Source of the DNA: Apostichopus japonicus
Lineage: Eukaryota > Echinodermata > Holothuroidea > Aspidochirotida > Stichopodidae
Reading direction: 5' to 3'
Assembly: GCF_037975245.1 (NCBI RefSeq)
Contig: NC_092567.1
Location: 11,005,376 to 11,069,375 of the forward strand
Length of the DNA stretch: 64,000 bases
Shown here: one piece after another, positions 27,681-39,900 of the stretch
Numbering within the stretch: position 1 is the stretch's first letter
How the letters are laid out: each line of letters begins with the position of its first letter
Program-made: the position numbers and the translations under genes
The notes under the pieces: generated by a model
What the model was told of the DNA's origin: nothing
Database searches by the model: none
The model's input: the letters and a program-made list of their open reading frames with translations, nothing else

Positions 27681-28563
27681 ATAATTGACGCACCCCCGTA
27701 ATTGACGCACCTTAAATTATTACTAGCAACGATACAGCAGGCCACCTTAACTTTTTTGCAGTCAAACAGAATTACATATTTCATGAGTTTGAATCCATTT
27801 GAGGTATTTACTGACCAAATTGTGGTATTTTTTAAGCTTTTAACACCCCCCCCCCCTCCAGTTTTGCACGTTTTTTGGCCATTTGGAAATCTTACACCCT
27901 TAAAATACCCAACATTACCTCAATATGATAACACTACTCTCTGGGACATGACCTGTCAGAGCTTAGAGGCTCAGAGCATAGCAAACAGCATCTAAAGTCA
28001 ATGGATGTATACTAAGGCCTACACTACAGTTAGCTTATCGACGAATGTGTCAATTTAGGGGTATGAAAGAAGGCCATGGCTATTCTGACGACTAGTCGTA
28101 ACAATTAGTTATAAACTATTCTTACGACATCGGCGAATTCATGCGAATTCAAAGTAAATAAAGCAACTGCGCATGTAGTAGGGGTAACCCTGACCCTAAC
28201 TCTAACCCCTAAATCCAATCCTAACCCTAACCTTAACCCTAACCGGAAATTATTGTTACTCCTGTTGTAAAAATAGTACTGCTAGTCGTAAAATAGCCAC
28301 GTTATAGCAACTGCGCATGCGAAAAGGGAATTATTGTTACGACTAGTCATAAGAATAGCCACTTTGATGAAAGAACATGACACGGCAGACATTTTGTGGT
28401 CAAATTCTGCTCAATTGTACGGTGCATAAGCACAGAACCTTAAATATTTTGAGATCAGAACATTTCTGAGGAACTACACATTTGAAAAACACATACAGTT
28501 GAGTAATTTGGACTTTTCCTGGATAGATATCATTGATCAAATCCTTAAGTGTGTCAATTATAA
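27681..28563 (+). mobile_element. Dispersed DNA element, copy 2, with nested MITE
   Basis: It starts ATAATTGACGCACCC and ends GTGTGTCAATTATAA, giving imperfect terminal inverted repeats of about 13 bp. It aligns with 14108-14530. A 295 bp MITE is inserted at 28072. A poly-C tract occupies about 27846-27856. Non-coding. Confidence 0.65.
28072..28366. mobile_element. Nested MITE carrying telomere-like CCCTAA repeats
   Basis: It is flanked by the perfect direct 9-mer ATGAAAGAA (28063-28071 and 28367-28375). The uninterrupted sister element at about 14512-14520 has a single ATGAAAGAA, confirming the insertion point. Ends are inverted repeats (TGGCTATTCTGACGACTAG and TGGCTATTCTTATGACTAG). The interior near 28188-28242 has several CCCTAA units, some exact and some altered. 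Confidence 0.88.
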
Positions 28564-29439
28564 GCCCACCATGCTACAGTATCTGGTCATGATTAGGGCA
28601 ATGTAGGCCTATGATACATACATGCACAGTAGGCTAAGAAGTTAAGCTGACCTACTTGAAATCTAATTTCTCTGGCAGTTGGTATTAATTTGTAGCTCAC
28701 ACTACAGGCCAGTTTACCCTTGACCCAATGCTAAGGTAGTGTTAGGACTTGGACTATGGCCCTTGGCTACAGCCGAACGTAGGCTAGGCCTTACAAGTTT
28801 TAGGCTAGAAGCTAGTCACTATAGTATTGAAATATGGGTATGAACAAAAAACGTGAAGCTGTATGCAACAACGTTATAATATCAACGATATTAATATCAC
28901 CAAACTTTATTGACTAATCTCATGGACCTTACCTGAAGTTGTTGGTGAGACGTTTTCGTGTTGACGGTACTTTTTTAAGAAAAAGTCAACAAGGAAAGAA
29001 CCTGGGCACGAAAACCAAACTACCCGGCGAACGACTGACCCGATCTCAAGCCCAGTCCCCTTGCATCGAGAGGGAACAGATACTACACATCATCTTATAT
29101 TAGCCGAAACTGTTCTTAGGTTGCATGCAATGCAGCCTACGGGTATGCTTTAGCGTTAGCCCTGGCGTATACAGTGTACACAGTGTAGAGCGTATACACT
29201 GAATACAGGCTACTGCCGCTGTCAAGAAAACTACGGATGCCTGTACGTCAGGTCAACTTATATACCAACTGGGGGATATACTTTGAGAGCAAGACTTAAG
29301 TTTACCGTAAGGGTTTGACCAATTGGATTTTTCCTTGCCAAATGACCCAAAAAGTAGGTAGCAACTTATAACGACTGATATGCAGTCCTAGTACCATAAG
29401 GTATACTGATGCAAAATTTCAAGTTGATCCAATCATTTC
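28564..29439. other. Intergenic; no gene supportable
   Basis: On the minus strand a GC-richer block (28935-29080) ends with AACTTCAG before GTAAGG, which could be the end of an untranslated first exon. No downstream coding exon was found to pair with it. Confidence 0.3.
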
Positions 29440-29496
29440 ACCTTAGGTAAACCTAAGCACCAACTTGGAGAAGTAAACGTAAATACCAATCCAGTG

Positions 29497-29556
<60 letters not shown>
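29440..29556 (-). mobile_element. (TA)n-linked element end, copy 2 (reverse), with (TA)n run
   Basis: AGGTAAACCTAAG at about 29446, then GAAGTAAACGTAAATACC, then a TA run at 29497-29556. This is the reverse-complement order of 13036-13190. Confidence 0.55.
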
Positions 29557-29558
<2 letters not shown>

Positions 29559-30695
29559 TGCATTATGACATACACTCTCAAAAACAACTTCAACGATGAA
29601 GCTGTGTGCAGAAATCCATAGTGGTTATTATACACAACGGAGCCGTCTTTTACTTTATTTTATGAGAAGATTGGATCAGGCGAATTGAAGTGTACGTACA
29701 AAATGACTAAAGTTACTTTTGACTTCATGTATAGGCCCAGTTATAATTAAATATCAGCTCAATCCAATTAGCGCAAGGTTGTGTATAATATATGATTTGC
29801 CTAGATGTATAGGTCATAGAATTAAGCTAATTATAGTAGTACTTTATTTACCTCCCTGTCGTTTCATACCAGTCTAGCAGGTTACAACTCATTTGGTTTT
29901 ATTGCAGGGTAATAATATAGCGATAGAGTTGTTAACATTAACGCTTGTCCCTCACTACTCAGACACATTGATATTTTTTTCACACTACATCACTGCCGTA
30001 ACTTGTAGGCCTATATCAATTATAAGGAATGTTTGGGGCAAAGAGTAGCTATTTGCGATCCACATTTTGATTGGGTGTAATTCTGTTTATAGATATTTAT
30101 TTAAAGTTACCTTTTGTTGGTGTTTGGAACTATATGTCAAGTAGGTTCCCTTGTGTCACTCTATGTTTGACCTTTTTTTCAAGGAGAACGGCAGGGAGGG
30201 GACTATCTTGTAATTTTACTGCCGAGAGGGAGCAAATAATGAAGTTAGGACGTCGTATTTATAGTGGCTATGGACACTTCAAAACTGTCTTGAAAATCAA
30301 TAAATTATATAAAATATTAAATAGAGCATTATCTGAGGAAGTAAAGCCCATTGTAATATGAAAGTCGAATACTACTAAATTCCACTTAGTACTGGTTCTT
30401 GTCAAAATCACTATGCATTTGTGTGCCTGAAATCTTAGTGCATAAGCTTTGTACAATCTCGTGTAACATATAGCGTATGTATATGAAATAAGTACGTGAT
30501 CTAACACTGTAGCTACATACCCATACTTATACGTCCGTCAGTTTCACCGAGTTCCGTGATTGCGCACTAGAGAAATCGTTGCTGAATAAGGAAGTGTATC
30601 TCGAAAGTAGCCTACCATAGTAACCTATAGGCTAAGGCTGTATGTATACAATGTAATGTTATTTACAACTATAGAAAGGAGAAACTAGGTGCAAA
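29557..30695. other. Intergenic; no gene supportable
   Basis: AT-rich; the frames present lack motif or splice support. Confidence 0.35.
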
Positions 30696-31000
30696 CAGGG
30701 ACGTAGCCAAGGCCTGATGATTGGGGGGGGGGGTGTAGTGGCTGAAATTCCAACTGGATGGGTTTTGGAGCCAGAAAATTCCGACTGCTGCCTTGTACCC
30801 CCACCCCGCACTAATTGTCAACGATACGGTCAGTGTCAGTCAGACACCCCATCTTTCGCGACTGCACTTATGTTCCGAACTTTTTTTCGATACATTTGTA
30901 CCTTATGGGGCAAAGTTTTTGCTTATGTTGATGGCACTTTTAAGCTTCCATAGATTAGCATTGGCGTTTTAATTGTAAACCATAGAGATAATATATATCC
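30696..31000 (+). mobile_element. CAGGGACGTAGCC-type element, one-ended fragment
   Basis: It starts CAGGGACGTAGCCAAGG, the same terminus as the element at 31001-31439, but has no matching right end of its own. It is probably an older truncated copy. A poly-G run lies at 30723-30733. Confidence 0.5.
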
Positions 31001-31439
31001 CAACGACGTAGCCAGGAGTTTGAAAGAGGGAACACCTTTTGCGATTGTTATGGGGGAGGGGTCTAAGGGGAGGGGGTGTCCCCCTCCCCTTTGAGATATT
31101 TTTGAACAATTGAAGGTCCTTAGATGCGATCTGGTGCAATTTGTTGCCAGTTTCATCATTATCATATGATATCATATTATCAGCAGATTTTGTTTTCCTG
31201 TTTGAATTCTTTTACATGTTCTTTTACATAATATATCAGAAATACATTTGACGAACTTAACTGATGGACAATATAAACTTTCATATTTTGTAAGACAGCC
31301 AGATGTGCAGTGGCCTAAAAACAAATATCGTTATCGCCGTGTATTAGCAGTGTAATAGCAACAGTTTTTAAACATATTTTATTTTTCAACACTGAAAGGG
31401 GGAGCAGTCGCTCTCCTGCTCCCCCTGGCTACGTCCCTG
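31001..31439. mobile_element. MITE with CAGGGACGTAGCCAGG ends
   Basis: The left end CAACGACGTAGCCAGG and right end CCTGGCTACGTCCCTG form an inverted repeat with two mismatches. The 7-mer TATATCC adjoins both sides (30994-31000 and 31440-31446), consistent with a target-site duplication. About 440 bp, no coding content; a hAT-like origin is plausible from the ends. Confidence 0.7.
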
Positions 31440-31688
31440 TATATCCTGAATTTACTTGAAGCAAGCGAACAGGGTCGACCCACCCAATAGCAAAATTAAT
31501 ACATAAATTATCCGAATTGAAGCTGGCGAATGTTTAGAGTATTCAATATCATACGAAGTTTTGTATGGTGGAGTATAAGGATCGCGAGATACAATTTCTC
31601 AATGTGACGAGGAAAACGTGGTAAATATGACTGATTAAAGGTCCATTTTGATCGAAAATTTTATTTCACTCACAAATTACAAGAACAT

Positions 31689-31885
31689 ATGAAAATAAAA
31701 GTGCGACAGTCAGAACAATTAGAGTGCGACAGTCGGAAATTACGAATTGAAGCTGGCGACAGTCGGAAATTCCGACAGTCGGAAATTCCGACTGTCGCAC
31801 TCAAATTTTCCAACTATCGTAATTTTTACCAAGATTGGGGAGGGGGTGAGACACCCCCACCCCCCCCCCCCTCTAGCGACGTCAC
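31689..31885. repeat. GCGACAGTCGGAAATTCC palindromic repeats and element end
   Basis: GACAGTCGGAAATT occurs four times in either orientation and forms a palindrome centred near 31785. It is followed by a poly-C tract and AGCGACGTCACTGGG, which resembles a MITE terminus. Confidence 0.5.
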
Positions 31886-32065
31886 TGGGTGCAAATCAAA
31901 TTGTGTTTCACACTGTGTGACAACCGTAACAACTTTAACGGAAATTTGAAATTAAGGATGATAGTAAAATGGTTCTGCTGAAAAAAACCTGATATCACTT
32001 GTAAATATGCACTACAAATTGAGACGTTTCACGTTTGGTGGAGAACAATATTGAGCGAGAGTTAT

Positions 32066-32230
32066 ATGACAAATGAAGATGCAGATGCATCTTCCCTGAG
32101 CTTGATATTTATGGCAGCCATTCTTCCTCGAATAATATACTTATATCAAATACAGAAAGGGTATTGCTGTTGCGACAAATTCCTGCCGTGGTGTTCGCTT
32201 TGGAGAGATCTGCCTCATTGCAGAATTTAC
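32066..32230 (+). CDS. Candidate first coding exon of an unidentified gene
   Basis: From ATG at 32066 the frame runs 55 codons (MTNEDADASSLSLIF ... PHCRIY) to a donor GTAAGA at 32231, ending in phase 0. That is exactly what the well-formed exon at 32761-32839 needs. The composition (Cys-rich, hydrophobic) is not clearly that of a known domain, and other frames of the interval are also open. I do not recognise the product; this exon is weakly supported. Confidence 0.25.
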
Positions 32231-32484
32231 GTAAGACTATTTCTCTCTTCCGGAGGATAAAGTGTATTGTCAAACACAAATGTTGTGAATATATAGCTTA
32301 AAGCCACATAATAGCATTTTGATTAGGGAGATACACATTGTCAATATTTGGTGATATGTTATGCTGATATGTGTCAACTTGAGCAAAATTAGTGATGTCG
32401 TTATGGCAATTGTCCTTTTTCTATAAATGTACAAATCGTTCATCCCCAATAACAATTAAATAAAAACTCTCTCTCTTATTTCCT

Positions 32485-32622
32485 TACTTCCTCCCTCCTT
32501 ACTTCCTCCCTCCTCCCTCCGCCCTCCTCCCTCCTCCCTCCTCCCTCCTCCCTCCTCCCTCCTCCCTCCTCCCTCCTCCCTCCTCCCTCCTCCCTCTTCC
32601 CTCCTCCCTCCTCCCTCCTCCT
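32485..32622. repeat. (CCCTCCT)n pure pyrimidine tract
   Basis: About 140 bp of almost uninterrupted CCCTCCT units. It is homopurine on the other strand and mirror-symmetric, so it could form a triplex (H-DNA) structure. Confidence 0.95.
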
Positions 32623-32760
32623 TTTGATTCGCATTAAGTAGAAACTCATTGCCTTACTAATTTTCAACATTGTTAAATACCATAAGAACTTCGTTTGGTG
32701 TTTCACCAACGTAGGTTGACGCCACTTTCTTTATAAAATCATTTCATTTTTTTCTATCAG

Positions 32761-32839
32761 TTTACAGATTCTATCCGTTATGTGAGAAGTGTTGATCACC
32801 CCAGACTTATTGAAATAATCCGGCAGAAATATCTAACTG
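32761..32839 (+). CDS. Candidate internal exon of an unidentified gene
   Basis: The acceptor is a T-rich tract ending TATCAG and the donor is GTAAGTG, both strong. Only one frame is open: FTDSIRYVRSVDHPRLIEII then RQKYLT, with one base left over (phase 0 in, phase 1 out). The alternating charged and hydrophobic residues suggest a helical segment. It lies 4 kb upstream of the NACHT gene, but joining it directly to the 36865 exon gives a stop in that frame. It therefore belongs to another gene or needs an unseen exon. Confidence 0.4.
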
Positions 32840-33034
32840 GTAAGTGAAACAGTAAATGCTTTAGTAGAAAATGCGTTGGCTTTCCACGAAAATCAATGTC
32901 GGAAAGTAAGTCTTAAAAAGAAAAGCATCTTTCGTTTGCCAATAGAGAATATTCACAAAAGACCAAATTACTAATATTATCTAAAAATAAATATTATTAG
33001 CAGAAAAAGAAGATTATAAGAAGAATATGGTTGG

Positions 33035-36000
33035 ATATGATAGATGGATATGATGGATATGATGGATGGATAGTAAAGATGGCTAGGATGGCTAGGATGG
33101 ATGGATAGGATGGATATGATGGATGAATAGTAGGGATCGATAGGATGGATAGGATGGATATGATGGATGAATAGTATGGATTAAAAACATATCTGTTTAA
33201 GCTTAAAAACATATCTGTTTAAGCTTGCTTATTCTGATTGACCTGACTGGTTGGCTTTTTCCTTGTTAAGCGCTTTTGAATGTTTTGTACAAAATTAGCG
33301 CTATATAAATGCCTTTATTATTATTAATGGGTGGATGGATAAGAAGCATGGATAGTGTGGATGGTAGGATACGATGAATGGATATGATTGATGGATAAGA
33401 TGGATCGAAAGGATGGATGAATAGGATGGATATGATGGATGGATAGTATGGATGCATGGATATGATGGATAGATGGATAGGATGGATGAAAAGATGGATA
33501 GATAGTATGGATGGATAGTTTGGATTAGATGGATAGGATGGATAAAATGGATAGGATGAACGGATATGATGGATGGATAGGATTGATAAGATGAATTGAT
33601 GGATAGGATAGATGAGTACGATGGAAAGATAGGATGGATGGATATGATGAATAGATGAATGGATATGATTGATGGATAGGATAAGTCGATAGTATGGATG
33701 GATATGATGAATATGATGGATGGATAAGAAGCATGGATAGGATGAATTGATGGATTTGATGGATGGGTAGGATGAATGGATAGATAAGATGGATAAATAG
33801 GATTGATAGGATGGATAGGATGGACGGATTTAATGGATGGAAAGGATGAATAGGATGAATGGATGGATTGGATAGATGAGTAGGATGGATGGAAAAGATG
33901 GATGGATATGATAATTGGATGGATGGATATGATTGATGGATAGGATGGATCGGTAGTATGGATGGATAGGATGAATATGATGGATGGATTAGAAGCATGG
34001 ATAGGATGAACGGATGGATTTGATGGATCGGTAGGATGATGGATAGGATGGATAGGATAGGATGGATATGATGGATGGATATTATGGATGGATGGATATG
34101 ATAGATGAATATGATGGATGGATTAGAAGCATGGATAGGATGAATGGATGGATTTGATGGATCAGTAGGATAGATTAATATGATGGGTAGGATGGATGGA
34201 TAGGATGGATGGATGGATATGATGGATGGATATGATTGATGGATAGGATGGATGGATATGACGGATGTGATGGATAAGATTGATAGATGGAATGGATCCA
34301 TGGATAAGATGGATAGAATGGATAGGATGGACGGATATGATGGGTGTATAGGATTGATAGGATGTATTGGATGGATTGGATGGATGAGTACGATGGATGG
34401 ATAGGATGGATCGATAGAATGGATGGATAGGATAGATGTTATGATGGATGGATAGGATGGATGGATTGGATGGATGGATAAGATGGATGAATAGTATGGA
34501 TGAATTGGATGGATGCATAAGAAGCATTGATAGTATGGATGGATGGATAGGATGGATGTATAGGATTGATAGGATGAATGGATGGATTGGATGGATGAGT
34601 ACGATGGATGGATAGGATGGATGGATATGATGGATAGATAGGATGGATGGATATGATGGATGGATGGATAGGATTGTTGGATAGGATGGATAGGATGAAT
34701 GGATGGATTGGATGGATGGGATGGATCGATGGAAAGGCTGGATACATATGATAAATGGATGTATGGATGTGATTGATGGATAGGATGGATCGATAGTATG
34801 GATGGATAGGATGAATGTGATGGACGGATAAGAAGCATGGATAGGATGAATGGATGGGTAGGATGGATTGGATGGATGAGTAGGATGGATGGATATGATG
34901 GATGAATGGTATGGATGAATTGGATGGATGCATAAGAAGCATTGATAGTATGGATGGTCGGATAGAACAGATGGATATGATTGATGGATAGGATGGATCG
35001 ATAGGATGGATAGGATGGATATGATGGATATGATGGATATGATGGATGAATAGTATGGATGAATATGATGGATGGATTAGAATCATGGATAAGATGAATG
35101 GATGGATTGGATGAATAGGATGGATTGATATGATGGGTATGTTGGATGGATAGGATGGATCGATTGATAAAATGGATTGATATAATGGATAGTATAGATT
35201 GATATAATGGATGGATAGGATGGATGTATAGGATTGGTAGGATAAATGGATATTATGGATGAATAGGATGGATCGATAGGATGGATAAATAGAATGGATA
35301 CAATGGATCGATATTATGGATTTATAGGATTGATAGGATGAATATGATGGATGGATATTATGGATGGATTGATATGATGGATGAATGGAAAGGATTGATG
35401 GATGGTTGGGATGGATGAATGGATTGATATGATGGATGGATGGATAGAGTGGATAGGATGGATAAAAAAATGGATTGGATGGATAGGATAGATGAATTGG
35501 AAGGATGGATGTGATGCATGGATGATTAATGGATGGATTGGATGGATGGGTCGGATGGATGAAAAGTATGAATACTATGGATAGGATGGATGGATGGATA
35601 AGATAGATGAATAGGATGGTTAAGATGGATAAATAGGATGGATGGATAGGATGGATAGTATAAATTAATTGATTGGACGGATGGGCAGAATTGATGGATA
35701 GAATGGATGGATAGGATGGATGGATATGATGCATGGATGATTAATGGATGGATGGATGGATGGATGGATGGATGGGTAGGATGGATGAAAAGGATGGATA
35801 CTATGGATTGGTATAATGGATGGATATTTTGGATGGATAATACGGTATGATAGGATGGATGGATTGGATGGATGGATGGATACGAAGGATATGATGGATG
35901 GATAGGATCGATGGATACAATTGATGGATAGGATGGATAAGATAGATAGATAAGATGAATGGACAGGATGGATAAGATGGTTGGATAGGATGGATGGATA

Positions 36001-36637
36001 GGATTGATGGATGGATAGGATGGATAAGATGGTTGGATAGGATGGATGGAAAATGATGGATAGGATAGACGGATAGGTTGGATGGATAGGATGGATAAGA
36101 TGAATGGATGTATTGGATGGATGGATAGGATGGATGGATATGATAGATGGATAGGATGGATGGATGTATGGATAGGATGGATGAATAGGATGGATAGTAT
36201 GGATGAATAGGATGGATTGATATTATGGATGGATAGTATGGATGGATAGGATGGATGGATAAGATGGATGGATAGGATGGATAATATTGGATTGATGGAT
36301 TTTATGGATGGATGGATAGTATGGATGGATAGGTTAGATGGATTGAATAGGATGGATTAGATGGATTAGATGGATGGATGGATAGGATGGATGGATAGGA
36401 TGGATGGATAGCATGGATAGGATGAATTGATTGATTGGACGGATGGGTAGGATGGATGAATAGGATAGATGGATATGATGGATGGGTAGGATGGATGGAT
36501 AGGATTGATGGATATGCTGGATGGATAGTATGGATGGTAGGACAGGATTGATGAATATGATTGAAGAAAAGGATGGGTCGAAAGGATAGATGGATATGAT
36601 GGATAGGATGGCTCGATAGGATGTATGGATAGGACTG
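33035..36637. repeat. GGAT / GGATA satellite, 3.6 kb
   Basis: Irregular mixture of GGATGGATA, GGATATGAT and GGATGAATA units for about 3.6 kb, interrupted at 33181-33327 by a retroposon tail. On the minus strand the units CATCC and TATCC contain no stop in any frame. That is why very long His-Pro-Ser-Tyr-Ile frames (over 430 codons) appear; they are not genes. The array ends about 230 bp upstream of the first NACHT-gene exon. Confidence 0.96.
33181..33327 (+). mobile_element. SINE/LINE 3' tail inside the satellite
   Basis: A duplicated AAACATATCTGTTTAAGCTT is followed by CTTGTTAAGCGCTTTTGAAT, then TTAGCGCTATATAAATGCC and (TTA)n. Tails of the form GCGCTATATAAATG plus a TTA or ATT microsatellite are typical of tRNA-SINE/LINE pairs in marine invertebrates. 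The 5' part is absent. Confidence 0.6.
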
Positions 36638-36871
36638 AACAAGTTATGTACAATAAACGTTAGATTCATACACATCATGTAGAGCAATTATAAAGTTTGC
36701 AACATCGATAACAAGAGAGAGACAATCAGCCACAAAAAAAAATAGCATTAACCATTCCAAGTTTAAATATTCTGGAAACCCCTTTATATCCTGAGTAATC
36801 CAGTTAATGCCTTTACACAGAATTTCCAGTCAAATTAATGCTTATTTTGAATGCAAAATTACAGACCTAAG

Positions 36872-36929
36872 ATGGCTGCCAATGTTAATCCCGTGGACAT
36901 CAAACCAGATGTGAAGAAGGCAGTAAACG
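36872..36929 (+). CDS. NLR-like gene, exon 1 (start codon)
   Basis: An acceptor-like ATTACAG at 36858-36864 precedes seven untranslated bases (ACCTAAG) and ATGGCTGCC. It encodes MAANVNPVDIKPDVKKAVN plus one base of the next codon, then the donor GTAAGT. The purine at -3 and an adjacent AAG make it a reasonable start context. The acceptor implies an upstream non-coding exon. Confidence 0.68.
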
Positions 36930-39900
36930 GTAAGTTGAAAGCTGAAAAATTCGCAATTATGTTGTCTTATTTGTGTCAGATGGTTTTATCTACAATCCAC
37001 GGTACACTGTTGCTTTTACTAATATAGTTGAGAAGCCATATTTGCTTTTCTTTTATAAAAACACGTAACATTGGCGAATTTAATGCGGATATCAATATAT
37101 ATTGGCAACATAATATCATATGTAAATCTTTTGAAAGTGAAAGGGATTAACAGGTCATTACATTTTGATTGACAAGTTTAAAGTATTTATGTTCATATCA
37201 CTAACGCATCCGTTGTTACTACATTCATTCATATCTGAAGGAGTGTTCCATGAGCTAGTTAGGTGTCTTTTATCCTCTTTCGTTATTTTCAACAGGTTTT
37301 GGTAGTTTTAAAGTTGCACTTGCTACCGTTCTGACTGTTAAAATTGTTCTTGATCTTGCTACGTTCTTTGAATATCCGCCTGTTGTCATAGAAGAGTTGA
37401 GCAATGCAGCAGCCAGTGCAGGCCTTCTCATGATTCGTTATATGGAAGAGAGAGGACAAATAGAGCCAACAAGTATCATGACACTTCTGTGTGCGCTGAA
37501 GAAAATGTGTCTTTCTGGGATTGAGATGAGTGCAAGAAAGCTGTATGAGGAACATACAGGGAGACTATGTTCCAGTGAAGATCATTCTAAGGCTCAATTA
37601 GAAGGTACTGTAACTTAAAGTAGGCTATATCTCTATACATGAATGTTCGTATGCACTCGCAGCAGTCTTAAGAAAGCGCATTACCTCCATCGATTGGTAA
37701 TTTTCAAAGGATTTGCTAAAGTGAAGTTTCATCAAATATAGCTGGATGATTATTGTTCATTTAACAATTGAAGATAAAATAGTTTGCGTGTAATAATAAA
37801 ACAAGATGATTGGGTGTATAGTATCTTAGTAATTCAAATTTAATATTCTCGATCCTAAGGTCTAAGTCGTCTACAATACATCTGAATGAGATATTTTACT
37901 GGAATTCTCAGGTAATGCTACATGTCCAAAAACCAATATTCCAATGCCTCATTTTCGTTCTCATAAAACGTATCCAATGGTAATTGTTTGATTTTATGTA
38001 AAACAAGTTTGTTACTAATATTCTTTGAATGGATCGAAACTGAAAGTGTTCTCCTCTTGAATCTCTGATCGCAGCGAATGGTAAATAAAACATATTCCAG
38101 TTAAATTCGTATACTTGTAACTTATTCCAATTTACAAACGGTTTTAGGACATTAAGTAATTGTATGTTACATTGTTCAATATAGGGTGTGTAGTAAAGTT
38201 AGTGAGACCGATAATGGTATCATTTTTCAATTCGATGCGCTTAACATGTGTTTTCTACTCATGGGTATAACTGTAGTAATTTGATAATAAATAGTATATG
38301 ACAATAATACTTGATAATTTGAATTTCACACTGTAATTTTTTATCAAGTGGGTAAGCAATGCTAATTAACTGATTGACAGTGAAAGAACACGTTCACCAT
38401 AACATGAGAGCATGCACGACATGGAAGTAATACTACCTGAGGATGACGTTCTTTCACTTATAAATAAACTTCAGAGTTACATTGTCAGTTCCACGCTCTA
38501 TAGAATGAGGGGATGGATTTTCTGTTTAAGCTCAACGCTATTGGTAGAGATTAGTACATCTTGGTTTGATATTTAGCATTTACTCAATGAATAGGCATAT
38601 ATGATTACATTATGATATTTTACACCCTATACTTTGACTTCGTCTCCGCTATCATGAGAATTTGAATTTTGGTGAGTGCAACATAGTTAAAGAAAGTTCA
38701 GTTAAGCATCTATTGCTATCAGTGTTTTAAAATATGTAGCTTTTATAATAAAAATTGGTAACCCATTATATGATTTGACGTTACGTCACCAATACAAAGT
38801 AGCTACAAAGTACGCTAGACATACTTGGTGACTGATATTTAACCATAAATGTAAACTGAATTTCCCATTTTAAATTTTTTTTACTGCACTCCCGTTTCAC
38901 TTAAACCCACTCGATGATAAGTTTGTCTCAGAAGTAAGGTCACAATGTCTGCATGTAACCTTTCAAGTGCTAAAACTCTTTAATTGTTTTTTTTTTTTTT
39001 ATCTCAGGAAAGAAAAACGATCTCATCAAGTATGCAAAAACAGCCTATCGAAAGCACTACGAAACAGCTAAGCCATTTCCTTCAATGAAAACGTGTAAGG
39101 TTAACAGTATATTTGTTCAGGGAGGTATTTACTGCTCGGCTCAGGAGGGTGATTTCATGCAAAAGCCCGATGTGCTAGAATCGTTAGATTCTTACAACGA
39201 TATTCTGAGCAGCCCCAAAACTAAGTCAAATAGGAAGATCATTGAGGCTGATCCTGGGTTCGGGAAATCGACACTTGCATCACAGATTGTCTATGACTGG
39301 TGTACTAAGAACCCTGAATCTCCTCTCAAAGATGTGGAAATACTTATATTTCTCCAATTGAGGCAACTGACAGGTGTAAAGTCTATATACACTGCCATAA
39401 GGCATTCCATAGTGCCCGAAGATGAGGACATGGACGACTCTTGCATTAAGGAAATCCTCAAAGTATACAAAAAGTCTGTTGTCATGTTATTTGACAGTTA
39501 TGACGAGTATCCTAACAAGAACACCAAAACACATATCTCCTCCATCATTGAGATGAAAATGTTTCTAGACATCCTTGTCATCATACTTACCAGGACATTG
39601 AACCTCCCGCCTAACTTACACCCCGAAACAAAACGAATCAGATTAACAGGGTTTGGGGTGGCTGAACGTCGAAACTATGTCCTGAAGGCGGTGGCTGATG
39701 ATGTCCAGTTGGCAGATCGGATCGAAGAGCAGCTTCAGAGAAACCCCTTCTTAAGAGATCTCTGTCAGGTCCCTCTCTTCTCCACTATGGTCGCTCACAT
39801 AGTACACGAGAGGCCAGAAATCGAGATATTTAGCACAGTAACAAGATTTGTCACTTCTCTGATCGCATGCGTTCATAACCATATGAAAATCAAGAAAGAT

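Noticed and set aside
28188-28242. Possible true telomere or fusion scar (CCCTAA units)
   Set aside because: The units are inside a MITE with its own 9-bp target duplication, so they arrived with the element.
28935-29080. Possible minus-strand untranslated first exon ending at GTAAGG
   Set aside because: No downstream exon found on the minus strand and no promoter element I could defend.
33525-35734. Minus-strand frames of over 430 codons rich in His, Pro, Ser, Tyr and Ile
   Set aside because: They are readings of the GGAT/GGATA satellite, whose complementary units contain no stop in any frame; no start context, splice site or domain.
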